64,000 nucleotides of DNA from NCBI GenBank assembly GCA_016916535.1, contig CP070276.1, forward strand, positions 1,860,001 to 1,924,000, read 5' to 3'. Origin of the DNA: Dysgonomonadaceae bacterium zrk40 (lineage in GTDB: Bacteria > Bacteroidota > Bacteroidia > Bacteroidales > Dysgonomonadaceae). This document shows positions 34,199 through 43,233 of this stretch, one piece after another. Position 1 is the stretch's first letter, and every line of letters begins with the position of its first letter. A program made the position numbers and the translations under genes. Under the pieces are notes generated by a model that saw nothing but the letters and a program-made list of their open reading frames with translations, searched no databases and had not been told where the DNA came from.

Positions 34199-34614
34199 CA
34201 GAATTCGTAAGCGACGTAAAAACAATCCTGTACAGTGATGCTGATGTGTACCGCGTACTCTCTGATCCCCGCAACCTGGAGAAGGTGAAAAATGAGATCC
34301 CTGAAGATCAGATTCGGGACCTTTCTTTTGATGAGGATAGCATCTCCTTTAGTGTAAATCCGATTGGTTCGGTGCGATTCCTGCTGACTGAGCGGGAACC
34401 GAACAAGGTGGTGAAGTTGAAATCTGAAAAACTTCCTTTTGATGTCTTTCTTTGGATACAGCTGGTTGCAAAAGGAGAGAAGGATACCAGACTGCGTCTC
34501 ACTCTCCGCGCCGAACTGAATCCCTTTCTCCGGGGGATGGTGGAAAAACCGATGAATGAGATGCTGGAGAAGATGTCGGAGGCATTGTCACGGTTGCCCT
34601 ACGACCGTATATAG
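34195..34614 (+). CDS. SRPBCC (START-like) superfamily protein
   Basis: 139 residues with the alternating strand pattern of the SRPBCC fold (FVSDVKTILYSDADVYRVLSD start, GSVRFLLTERE, LFLW-like FDVFLWIQL, C-terminal helix MVEKPMNEMLEKMSEAL). Coupled to pyrE, which is common in Bacteroidales. Ligand and function are unknown. Confidence 0.75.
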   Translation: MTEFVSDVKTILYSDADVYRVLSDPRNLEKVKNEIPEDQIRDLSFDEDSISFSVNPIGSVRFLLTEREPNKVVKLKSEKLPFDVFLWIQLVAKGEKDTRLRLTLRAELNPFLRGMVEKPMNEMLEKMSEALSRLPYDRI

Positions 34615-34669
34615 CCTTCGCAATCATTCTCTTGTCGGAGCATTGGCCGTATCTGGGTTTTTATTTCAC

Positions 34670-34786
34670 CTTAATTCAGACCTAACTGACTCTAATCTCG
34701 TTCTAATCTATTAGAACGAGATTAGAGCCATATTAGAACCATATTAGAACGAGATTAGAACGAGTACCGAACAAATACCGAACAAA
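34670..34786. repeat. Intergenic element A: 11-bp tandem repeats with an 18-bp palindrome
   Basis: Arms 34690-34707 and 34710-34727 are perfect 18-bp inverted repeats with a 2-base spacer. From 34710 five units of 11 bp follow without a gap (ATTAGAACGAG, ATTAGAGCCAT, ATTAGAACCAT, ATTAGAACGAG, ATTAGAACGAG). Two exact copies of TACCGAACAAA complete it (34765-34786). It fills half of the 235-base gap between the convergent SRPBCC and GH95 genes. An 11-bp unit cannot be coding. Confidence 0.85.
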
Positions 34787-34797
34787 GTGAAGCGAAA

Positions 34798-34831
34798 TGT
34801 TGAGATGGAATATGGCTTTTCCATCTCAACA
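34798..34831. terminator. Hairpin between convergent genes
   Basis: TGTTGAGATGGA (34798-34809) pairs perfectly with 34820-34831, leaving a 10-base loop. It is 19 bases after the GH95 stop on the minus strand. It lacks a clear T-run on either side, so termination is only likely. Confidence 0.5.
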
Positions 34832-34849
34832 TAACATACATAAGAAACT

Positions 34850-37279
34850 TTAATTGTCTCTATTTTCGTGTCTCATCCGGATCTCTCCCTCTTCGCCTTT
34901 TTGCAGGTTGAAGGTCACAAAACCCTCTTCCATCGGCACCATTTCTCCGTTTATTTCAACTTGAGAAACATATGAGGGTACTTTGAGCGTGAACAGATTC
35001 GAATGAGTGGCGACCATGTGGACCTTGGTCAGTTTATGATCCTGCCAAACGGCATTTACCGCTGCTCCTCCCCGTACGCGTAACCCACGGAAGCTGCCCT
35101 CCGACCAGCTTTCAGGCAGTGCCGGCAACAGATGGATGTATCCGTCGTGACTCTGAATGAGCATCTCCGCAATGCCGGCTGTCCCCCCCAGGTTACCGTC
35201 AATTTGAAAGGGTGGGTGTGCACAAAAGAGGTTGGGGTAGGTGCCCGCTTTAGCCCTCATACTGACATTTTCCATCGCCGGTTCCAACAAGCTTTTCAGC
35301 AATTTGTAGGCCCTGTTGCCGTCGTGCAGGCGGGCCCAGAAGTTGATCTTCCAGGCGCGTGACCAGCCTGTACCCTCATCACCCCTGCGGTCCAGTGTCT
35401 TCCTCGCCGCATTGGCCAGCTCCGGTGTGGTGACCGGTGAGATCTGGTTGGAGGGATGCAACGCGTAGAGGTGTGACACATGTCGGTGATGGGGATCCTC
35501 TTCCTCATAATCCTCCAGCCATTCCTGCAAATAGCCCGCGGGACTGATCTGCATTGGTGGCAGTTGGGGTAGTGCCTCCCTGATCCTCTTCACTGTCTCA
35601 TCCTCTATTCCGAGAATCTCGGATGCTGAAAGGAGATTGGTGAACAGTTCCCGGATGATCTGCACATCCATGGAGGGACCCATGCACACATAAACCGGTT
35701 CTTCACTGTTGCCGGGGAGATAAAAGGCGTTTTCGGGTGAGGAGGAGGGAGCAGTTACCAACCACCCATTTTTTGGTTCACGAATCATACTGCTCAGGAA
35801 AAATCGGGCAGCACCTTCAAGGACGGGATATACTGATTGAAGATAGTCCTGGTCACCGCTGAAAGCATATTGTTCCCAGAGATGCTGGCAGAGCCAGGCC
35901 CCGCCGGTATTGGTGGCTCCCCAGGAGGCATGCTCACCGGGTGCGGTGAATTGCCAGGGATTGCTCATCATATGGGCAACCCAACCCTCCGCACCATAGA
36001 AGGTGGATGCAGTCGCTTCTCCCGATTCAACCAGCGATGCGGTGTAACGGGTCAAAGGTTTGTGCAGCTCGGCAAGATTGCATACCTCTGCCGGCCAGTA
36101 GTTCATCTGCAGGTTGATGTTGAGGTGGTAATCACCGTTCCAGGGAGTCTGCAGTTGATTGGCCCACAATCCCTGCAGGTTGAGCGGCAGGCTATGCTCA
36201 CGGGTGCCGCTTATCATCAGGTAGCGCCCATATTGAAAATAGAGGGCGGCGAAAGCAGGGTCATCGTTGTGCTGGAATGCCGACAGACGTTCCGGTGTTG
36301 TATTGTTGTTGTCTTGTTCACCCAAGTAGAGTTCCACACGATCGAACTTCTCCCGGTACTTTGCAATGTGATTTTCTTTCAGTTTTTTGAAGGAGTTGGA
36401 ATCTGCTGCTCCAAGCAAGCTGTCAACCATGGAATGATAATCACTCTCCAGTAGATCGGTGGCGGTTGAAATAACCAACAGTACCTCATCGGCACCCTCA
36501 ACCCTGAGCGACTGTCCCTCCTGCGAAGTGATTCCCCCTTTGTTGATCATCTTCAGGCGGGTGAGGTAACTCACTCCTTCGTCACCGTTGTTGCCGTCGT
36601 TCAGTTGTCCTTCCATCCGGAGTCCCTTTTCCTCGAGAGTAATAGTAGCTCTCTCGGGACGACTGAGCTCCAGATCAAAGGTGACCGCCTCTTTCTTGTC
36701 CGCTCCGATCCGAATCAGCAGCAGGTCATTGCTGTGCGATGCCAGGTATTCCCGTGTGTAGGTGGTGCTCCCCGAGCTGAAGCGTGTCGATGCTACGGCA
36801 TCGTTTAAGGAGAGTTCCCGTTGGTAATCCCGGATGCTGTCCCCTTCCCGGTATTTGTGGGTGATATGTAACTCCCCAACCATTTGGAAGGAGCCGTACG
36901 GGGCATCTTTGCCACTGCCGAAAGCTGATCCCTGACCGCCGCACCTGAAATGTTCATACATTACTTTCTGAGCTTCCAGGTTGTTGCCATCCAGCAGCAG
37001 CTGTCTGATCACCGGCAGATATTCAATGGCTTCGGGATTGAGTGCTTCGGGATCCTCGCTGCCGGACCACATGGTGATGTCGTTCAACACAATCATCTCC
37101 TGCTCTACTCCCCCGTCAGGCATCATGCCGATGCGTCCATTGCCCAGAGGCAGCGTCTCTTCCCAGCTATTGGCAGGTGTGTCGTAGTGTAATGAAAGCT
37201 CCTGTCCGTTTGGTTGGTTGTTGCAACTTGTTGATAACAGCAGTAACGCCATCAGGGAAATCAAAGGAAATTTTTTCAT
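34850..37279 (-). CDS. GH95 alpha-L-fucosidase (1,2-alpha type), lipoprotein
   Basis: Inverting glycoside hydrolase family 95, 809 residues. The lipoprotein-type signal ends LLSTSC (Cys 19), so it is probably anchored in the envelope. Family catalytic regions are present: HLNINLQMNYWPAEV (the two Asn that activate water), the acid Glu region EWLEDYEEEDPHHRHVSHL, and FQIDGNLGGTAG (Asp). It releases terminal alpha-1,2-fucose from H-antigen or mucin-type glycans. It is last in the fucose operon, 70 bases after GH29. Some GH95 members act on L-galactose, so the exact sugar is inferred from context. Confidence 0.92.
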   Translation of the reverse strand: MKKFPLISLMALLLLSTSCNNQPNGQELSLHYDTPANSWEETLPLGNGRIGMMPDGGVEQEMIVLNDITMWSGSEDPEALNPEAIEYLPVIRQLLLDGNNLEAQKVMYEHFRCGGQGSAFGSGKDAPYGSFQMVGELHITHKYREGDSIRDYQRELSLNDAVASTRFSSGSTTYTREYLASHSNDLLLIRIGADKKEAVTFDLELSRPERATITLEEKGLRMEGQLNDGNNGDEGVSYLTRLKMINKGGITSQEGQSLRVEGADEVLLVISTATDLLESDYHSMVDSLLGAADSNSFKKLKENHIAKYREKFDRVELYLGEQDNNNTTPERLSAFQHNDDPAFAALYFQYGRYLMISGTREHSLPLNLQGLWANQLQTPWNGDYHLNINLQMNYWPAEVCNLAELHKPLTRYTASLVESGEATASTFYGAEGWVAHMMSNPWQFTAPGEHASWGATNTGGAWLCQHLWEQYAFSGDQDYLQSVYPVLEGAARFFLSSMIREPKNGWLVTAPSSSPENAFYLPGNSEEPVYVCMGPSMDVQIIRELFTNLLSASEILGIEDETVKRIREALPQLPPMQISPAGYLQEWLEDYEEEDPHHRHVSHLYALHPSNQISPVTTPELANAARKTLDRRGDEGTGWSRAWKINFWARLHDGNRAYKLLKSLLEPAMENVSMRAKAGTYPNLFCAHPPFQIDGNLGGTAGIAEMLIQSHDGYIHLLPALPESWSEGSFRGLRVRGGAAVNAVWQDHKLTKVHMVATHSNLFTLKVPSYVSQVEINGEMVPMEEGFVTFNLQKGEEGEIRMRHENRDN

Positions 37280-37349
37280 CGGTTCTCATTTAAAAAAGTA
37301 TCAGTTAGACGTATGTCGTTTGAGGCGGCACCCATCATCATTTATCTCG

Positions 37350-39575
37350 TTATAAAAAATCCAGTTCCGCGATTGCCAATGATTTCCCATCTCCTGCAAT
37401 CCCGGTCGCTTCGATCCGGATATATCGGGTTGTTACCGGTTGTGTCAAGCGATGTGTCCGGGGTGTGGGATCATTGATCAGGTTGCCGAACAGAAATTTC
37501 TCCACCGTTTCCCACCGTTCTCCGTCCATACTGACCTGCAGGATTCCCTCTGCCATCATCCCATCACCATGAACGGTTTGCGGGGTGTAGACCATTGCAT
37601 TTAACTGCTGTGTCGATCCCAGGTCAATGGCTATATAGTGCGGTTCGGCATTCTCGTCCGATTGCCAGTAGCTTTGTGGGTCGGCATCGAAAGCAAAATG
37701 AGCGGCTCGATTATGCTGCTGACTACTTGCCCTGAGCAATGTCCATTCTTTTTTCACGAGCCCGAACGCTTCCTGATGCACCGGGCCCTTCATGTCGTTC
37801 GCAAATGAAACCGCTTTCAGTTCGTTTCGTTCAACCCTTACCGGTTGGGTGTATCTGTGGGAGGCTTGAGTAGGTTCACTGCCGTCGAGCGTGTAATAAA
37901 TTTCATACCCACTGTTCAGGTTGCCGGTAGCATTCTCACCATGTTGATTCCAGTTGAAGTCGGACTGCCGGGGTGCAATGGTGACCATTCCTTCTTTGTC
38001 TCGTGAAAAGGTGAGCTGTGGCGGTCGCGTTTGGTAATAATGGGCGGAAACATGGCTGATGGCCGGGTCAAGACGTGCTGCAGTCACCCGGATACGGATC
38101 TTTTTCGTGGTGACTTCCGGAAAACGGAGGATTCGCTTGTAGCCAATGTTGGTTGCCGTTGCAACCTCCACCCATCCGTCCCCGATCCAGGCATCTACAG
38201 CGTGCGCCTCTACCCGTTCACTGTGGGTGGCGATTGCCTCCTGCAGCATCAGGCGGTTGATTGTAACGGGAGCAGACAGCGTCAGCGTCAGTTCACGCGG
38301 TCTCTCATCCAACAGGAGGTATGTGTCAGGATCGCCGTCCAGCAACTCTGCAGCTCCTTCGGCACCTTGTAGCAAATCCACCTCATAGGTCTCCCTGATC
38401 CGTTTGCCTACAGCTTCCAGTACAGCCACATCTTCAGGGGAGAATATCCCGTCACGGTTGGGAGGAATGTTGAGCAGAAAAGTAGAGTTTCCACCCACAG
38501 AGCGTTCGTAGATATCAAACACATCGTCGGCACTTCGCACCTTCTGATGGGTGTCATCGCGGTAGAACCATCCTTCACGAATGGAGGTGTTGGTCTCCGC
38601 TTGCTGGTAGTGCAGGTATTTACCTTGGTAAAGCATCTTCCGTGAGCCGAGATCCGTTTCGGTACGGTCGGGGAAGAGGGAGGAGTTGCCCGGATCATCG
38701 GGATAGGTGATCACATTCCACTCGGTGTCACGGGTGGCTCCCCCTTCGTTCCCACACCAGCGGATATCTTCACGCCCGAAAATTACTGCTTTGGGAGCCA
38801 GGGTGCGGATCAGCTCCCGCCACGCAGGATAGTTGTAAGTCTGTCCCCCCTTCCTTTTGGGGTGTGCCCCGTCGAACCATACTTCATGAATCTCTCCATA
38901 CTCGGTCAGGATCTCGAAGAGCTGGTTCAGGAAATATTCGTTGTAGTCATCCACCTCAAAGGTGAAGGTGGTCTTGTTCTTGAACGGTCGTCCCGGCACC
39001 TGGCGGGGGATGGTTCGTTTTGTGTATGCACTGAGATTACCGTAAAGCCCTTCCGGATGTTCAATCTGGTGGAGATCTGCCGGTGAGAGGTAAACCCCGA
39101 GCTTCAGGTCATGTTTCTTGCAGGACTCAGACAGCTCCCTGAGAATGTCTCCCTTTCCGTGACGAAAACCCGAGGACATGATGCCGTGGTCGGTATAACG
39201 GCTCTGCCAGAGGACAAAGCCATCATGATGCTTCACGGTGAGGATGACCATTTTCATGCCTGCGGCTTTCATTGCGCGGCACCATTGGTCGGTATCCAGG
39301 CTCTTCAGGTCGAAGACGCCGGGGTCCTCCATGCCGGTGCCCCACTCCTTCCGTGTGAAGGTGTTCGGACCAAAGTGGATGAACGCGATGAACTCGTTCC
39401 GGAGTGCTTCCAGCTGATTGGGCGATGGAATCACATGCGCGGCTTTTGCAATGATCAACTCTTTACTGTCCCCTTCATCTATCCTGATGGTTTGGGCTGG
39501 TGTGATGGTCTGTTGTGCCGGGAGAAAGAACGACAACAGCATAATTGAAGCACTGAGTAGGAATTTCTTTATCAT
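37350..39575 (-). CDS. GH29 alpha-L-fucosidase with C-terminal discoidin-like domain
   Basis: Retaining fucosidase, 741 residues, exported (signal peptide about 1-20, LPAQQ). The catalytic barrel (about 40-370) starts with FIHFGPNTFTRKEWG and holds the nucleophile Asp in HEVWFDGAHP. After a chitobiase C-like beta domain, a C-terminal F5/8 (discoidin) sugar-binding domain (about 600-741) ends ARYIRIEATGI-like. The architecture resembles GH29 subfamily B, which prefers alpha-1,3/1,4-fucose in Lewis-type structures, complementing the GH95 enzyme. The start is at the signal peptide, 45 bases inside a longer frame. Confidence 0.92.
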   Translation of the reverse strand: MIKKFLLSASIMLLSFFLPAQQTITPAQTIRIDEGDSKELIIAKAAHVIPSPNQLEALRNEFIAFIHFGPNTFTRKEWGTGMEDPGVFDLKSLDTDQWCRAMKAAGMKMVILTVKHHDGFVLWQSRYTDHGIMSSGFRHGKGDILRELSESCKKHDLKLGVYLSPADLHQIEHPEGLYGNLSAYTKRTIPRQVPGRPFKNKTTFTFEVDDYNEYFLNQLFEILTEYGEIHEVWFDGAHPKRKGGQTYNYPAWRELIRTLAPKAVIFGREDIRWCGNEGGATRDTEWNVITYPDDPGNSSLFPDRTETDLGSRKMLYQGKYLHYQQAETNTSIREGWFYRDDTHQKVRSADDVFDIYERSVGGNSTFLLNIPPNRDGIFSPEDVAVLEAVGKRIRETYEVDLLQGAEGAAELLDGDPDTYLLLDERPRELTLTLSAPVTINRLMLQEAIATHSERVEAHAVDAWIGDGWVEVATATNIGYKRILRFPEVTTKKIRIRVTAARLDPAISHVSAHYYQTRPPQLTFSRDKEGMVTIAPRQSDFNWNQHGENATGNLNSGYEIYYTLDGSEPTQASHRYTQPVRVERNELKAVSFANDMKGPVHQEAFGLVKKEWTLLRASSQQHNRAAHFAFDADPQSYWQSDENAEPHYIAIDLGSTQQLNAMVYTPQTVHGDGMMAEGILQVSMDGERWETVEKFLFGNLINDPTPRTHRLTQPVTTRYIRIEATGIAGDGKSLAIAELDFL

Positions 39576-39661
39576 TGTGGTTGTTGTTTTCGTTAGTGCA
39601 ATTGAACAATTTGTATCCAATTCTTCATCTTCAGGTTCAATTTTTCAATCGTGATTAAAGC

Positions 39662-40990
39662 TTACCCGTGATAAACAGCAATGCTTCTCCGGTAAGCTTT
39701 CCTGCCATACCATGCTACTACCAGAAAGCTGATCAGTGGAAGAATGAAAGAGGCATTGACCGCCGGGAAGTCAGTACCGATAATTCCCATGTCGATGATA
39801 CGCGCCTGCAGGGGAGGTAGCAGTGATCCGCCCAGAATGGCCATGATCAACCCCGCTGCACCAAACTTGGCATCCTCACCCATTCCTTTCAGTGCGATGC
39901 CGTAAATGGTGGGGAACATGAGTGACATACAACCTGATATAGCTACCAGGCAGTAGAGACCCCATACATCCCTGAAGAAAATCACACCCAGGGAAAGGAT
40001 GGCTGCTGTGACGGCAAACGTACGCAGCATTTTTCCCGGGTTGAAGAATTTCATCAGATAGGTTGCTACGAAACGGCTCACGATAAATAGTGACATGGCC
40101 ACAATGTTGTGCTTCTGCGACAATACTTCGGCAGCCTGTTCATCCATTCCCTGTGCCATGAACACACGGGTGCCGTATTGGATGATAAAGGTCCAACACA
40201 TGATCTGAGCCCCCACATAGAAAAATTGGGCAATAACCCCCTCCCGGTAGTTGGGGAGGGAGAAGATCCGCCTGATCGTGCTGCCGAAATAGAATGTCTT
40301 CTCCTTGTCTCCGTTCACCGGCATGTGGGTGAAGAAAATGATCAGGAAAATCAAGACCACTACCAGCCCGATGGCCAGGTATGGTGTGATGAGGATGGAG
40401 AGATCAGATTGGCTGAGAAGCCTGAACTGCTCCTCCGGGAGGGCTGCTCGTTCTGCTGAGTTCATCGGATTGAGTCGTGCTTGTATGAACTGCATTGCCA
40501 CAAACATTCCCATGAGTGATCCGAGGGGGTTGAACGACTGAGCCAGGTTGAGCCTGCGCGTGGCATTCTCCTCCGGACCCATGGTGAGGATATAGGGGTT
40601 GGCACTGGTCTCCAGGAATGACAATCCACAGGTCAAAACAAAATAGGCGAATAGAAACGGCCAATAGCTACCCATCATTTTCGCCGGGAAGAAGAGAAAT
40701 GCACCGATGGCATAGAGTGCCAGTCCCATCAGGATACCCGATTTGTAGGAGAACTTCTTGATGAAGATTGCAGCCGGAAAAGCCATCGCAAAATAGCCTC
40801 CGTAGAAAGCCACTTGTACCAGTGCCCCTTGGGTGACATTCATCCGGAAAATCTTCGAGAATGCCTTCACCATCGGGTTGGTGATGTCGTTGGCAAACCC
40901 CCAGAGGGCAAAACAGGATGTGATGATGATGAAAGGAATCAGGTAGTTGACACCGTTGTGTCGCAGCAAGGGTAGTTTTGTTTTATTCAT
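39662..40990 (-). CDS. fucP: L-fucose:H+ symporter
   Basis: Major facilitator symporter of 442 residues with about 12 helices. The N-terminal region FALWGFANDITNPMVKAF (about 27-44) is the FucP sugar/proton signature, including the Asp needed for coupling in E. coli FucP. It takes up fucose released by the GH29 and GH95 enzymes. It lies 10 bases after fucU. Confidence 0.94.
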   Translation of the reverse strand: MNKTKLPLLRHNGVNYLIPFIIITSCFALWGFANDITNPMVKAFSKIFRMNVTQGALVQVAFYGGYFAMAFPAAIFIKKFSYKSGILMGLALYAIGAFLFFPAKMMGSYWPFLFAYFVLTCGLSFLETSANPYILTMGPEENATRRLNLAQSFNPLGSLMGMFVAMQFIQARLNPMNSAERAALPEEQFRLLSQSDLSILITPYLAIGLVVVLIFLIIFFTHMPVNGDKEKTFYFGSTIRRIFSLPNYREGVIAQFFYVGAQIMCWTFIIQYGTRVFMAQGMDEQAAEVLSQKHNIVAMSLFIVSRFVATYLMKFFNPGKMLRTFAVTAAILSLGVIFFRDVWGLYCLVAISGCMSLMFPTIYGIALKGMGEDAKFGAAGLIMAILGGSLLPPLQARIIDMGIIGTDFPAVNASFILPLISFLVVAWYGRKAYRRSIAVYHG

Positions 40991-41000
40991 GATTCTGTTC

Positions 41001-41426
41001 TTATTTGACCACCCCTTTTTTCAGGATGATATTGGCATACAAAGCCTCTTCGCCCGTTGCAATTATGGCATAGGCTTCTCGGGCTCTCTCGTAGAACGGA
41101 AACCGATCGAGGAAACCAATCCTGCAGGGTTCCCCGGAACGTTGCAGGAGGTTTAAATATTCCTCCCAGATTACCGGTTTATAATCGTCGCCAGGAACCA
41201 CATTCATCAGAAATAGCTGATGTTCACTATAACTGTCAAGTGGAAACAGCTCCAGCAACGCTTCCAGGATCTCCGTTCCCGAGAGACCGTCAGCCCTGAT
41301 CACATTGGATGAACAGGTGTGAGAGGGGAAATTGGCATCGGCAATTACAATCTCATCGCCATGGCCCATCTCCATCAATGTTTTTACCAACAACGGCGAC
41401 AGAATCTTTGGTATTTTTTTCAGCAT
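41001..41426 (-). CDS. fucU: L-fucose mutarotase
   Basis: RbsD/FucU family, 141 residues, interconverting fucose anomers. The family core is seen in MGHGDEIVIADANFPSH (His at about 22) and the C-terminal YANIILKKGVV. It lies between fucI and fucP, as expected for fucose use. Confidence 0.93.
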   Translation of the reverse strand: MLKKIPKILSPLLVKTLMEMGHGDEIVIADANFPSHTCSSNVIRADGLSGTEILEALLELFPLDSYSEHQLFLMNVVPGDDYKPVIWEEYLNLLQRSGEPCRIGFLDRFPFYERAREAYAIIATGEEALYANIILKKGVVK

Positions 41427-41448
41427 AACAATTCCGTGTTAGTGGTTT

Positions 41449-43218
41449 TTATTGATAGATGGGTCCGAAATTATCGCAAGCACGGTAATCGGCCCCCTCT
41501 TTCTCCATGCCGAAAGCGTTCCACACGGAGGGCCTGAAGATCTCATCATCAGCAATGTTGTGCATGCATACCGGGATCCGAAGCATCGATGCCAGGGTGA
41601 TCAGATCTTTGCCGATATGGCCGTAGCTGATGGCACCGTGATTGGCTCCCCAGTTGTTCATCACCGAATAGACATCCCGGAAGGCGGGCTTGTCGGTAAG
41701 GCGCGGCACGAACCAGGTGGTGGGCCAGGTCTTATCGGTACGCTCATTTAGAATCCTGTGCACCTCGGCTCCAATCTCCACGGTCCACCCTTCTGCGATC
41801 TGTAGCACAGGTCCCATCCCTTTCACCAGGTTCAGTCTCGACATGGTGACAGGCATGCCACCCTCCGACAGAAAGTTTGAAGAGAAACCCCCTCCACGGA
41901 AGTAGTCACGATTGGCAGGATACCAGGTGGTAGCCGCAAGGCACTCATCTACTTCCTGTTGTGTGATCTCCCAGTGAGGCTTCAGTGAGGGTTCACCGTT
42001 AAACTGTTGTTTCCCGGTACCATCGAGGGTGGTGGAGCCCGAATTGATCAGGTGAATGATGCCGTTTGCAGCCCTGCCGGTCAGTTCCTTCCCTGTTACC
42101 CGTTTCACTGCTTCCGGGCTCCAGTAGGTACGTACATCGGAGAAGAGCTGTGCTCTGTTGGTGAGAAGGTGTCCGAAAAGCATCGACACTCCGTTGAGTG
42201 CATCATTCTCGGTTGCCAGGATATAAGCCTCCCGTATGCCGTTCCAGTCAAATGAGCTGTTAAGGATTGCTTCTGAGAAATCACCGTTTGGACGGAAATC
42301 GGTCCACTGTCGCTGACCCTGAAAACCCGCAGCGATGGCATTGTGCCCGATAGCTTCCTCCTTGAAGCCCATCTCCCGCAGTTTCGGGTTGCCGGTCATC
42401 AGGTCGCGGATGATCAGGGTCATTTTCGCCACAAACTCCCAGTCGGCATCCATCACCTCGCGAGATCTCTTTTTTGTTTCACTGTTAAAGTCCTCTCCCT
42501 CATTAGGCTTGCACTTTTCTTCCGTCCAAGCCATTGCCCTCTCAAATTCAACCCGGTCGTAGATGCCCTCTTCAATCCGACGCAAAATCTCGGTAGAGTC
42601 GACCGATTCGTTACGCATTCCCAGATACTCCTGGAAGAAGTCGGGATTAACCATTGATCCGGCGATGCCCATGGAGACACTGCCGATGGAGAGGTAGGAG
42701 CGGCCGCGCATGGTGGCAACCGCTTGTGCCGCACGGGCAAAGCGGAGCAACTTTTCCTGTACATCGTCTGGAATGCTGTTGTCACTGATGTCCTGGATGT
42801 CACGGCCATAGATGCCAAAAGCGGGTAACCCTTTTTGCGCGTGTGCAGCCAACACCGCAGCAAGATATACTGCGCCGGGTCGCTCGGTACCGTTGAAACC
42901 CCATACTGCTTTCGGATAATGTGGGTTCATGTCCATGGTCTCGGTGCCGTAACACCAACAGGAGGTGACAGTGATGGTTGCACCTACTCCTGCGCGTTCA
43001 AACTTTTCTGCACAGGCGGCGCTCTCACCCACACGCCCGATGGTGCCATCTGCAATCACACACTCTACAGGGCTGCCGTCACCATTCTTCAGGTGGCTGC
43101 TTATGAGATCTGATACAGCCCTGGCCAGGTTCATTGTTTTATCTTCAAGGCTTTCTCTGACGCCTCCCTGTCGGCCGTCAATTACCGGTCGAATGCCGAT
43201 TTTTGGGTAGTTATGCAT
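41449..43218 (-). CDS. fucI: L-fucose isomerase
   Basis: Isomerises L-fucose to L-fuculose with a Mn2+ ion. It has 589 residues, the usual length. The metal-binding region [18 protein letters not shown] includes the conserved Glu and Asp, and [19 protein letters not shown] marks the N-terminus. Only 15 bases separate its ATG from the end of the insertion sequence. The kinase and aldolase that act next (fucK, fucA) are not in this window. Confidence 0.97.
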   Translation of the reverse strand: MHNYPKIGIRPVIDGRQGGVRESLEDKTMNLARAVSDLISSHLKNGDGSPVECVIADGTIGRVGESAACAEKFERAGVGATITVTSCWCYGTETMDMNPHYPKAVWGFNGTERPGAVYLAAVLAAHAQKGLPAFGIYGRDIQDISDNSIPDDVQEKLLRFARAAQAVATMRGRSYLSIGSVSMGIAGSMVNPDFFQEYLGMRNESVDSTEILRRIEEGIYDRVEFERAMAWTEEKCKPNEGEDFNSETKKRSREVMDADWEFVAKMTLIIRDLMTGNPKLREMGFKEEAIGHNAIAAGFQGQRQWTDFRPNGDFSEAILNSSFDWNGIREAYILATENDALNGVSMLFGHLLTNRAQLFSDVRTYWSPEAVKRVTGKELTGRAANGIIHLINSGSTTLDGTGKQQFNGEPSLKPHWEITQQEVDECLAATTWYPANRDYFRGGGFSSNFLSEGGMPVTMSRLNLVKGMGPVLQIAEGWTVEIGAEVHRILNERTDKTWPTTWFVPRLTDKPAFRDVYSVMNNWGANHGAISYGHIGKDLITLASMLRIPVCMHNIADDEIFRPSVWNAFGMEKEGADYRACDNFGPIYQ

Positions 43219-43233
43219 AATGGATATATATTT

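Noticed and set aside
34710-34786. Possible CRISPR array
   Set aside because: Units are 11 bp and contiguous with no spacers; no cas gene is nearby.
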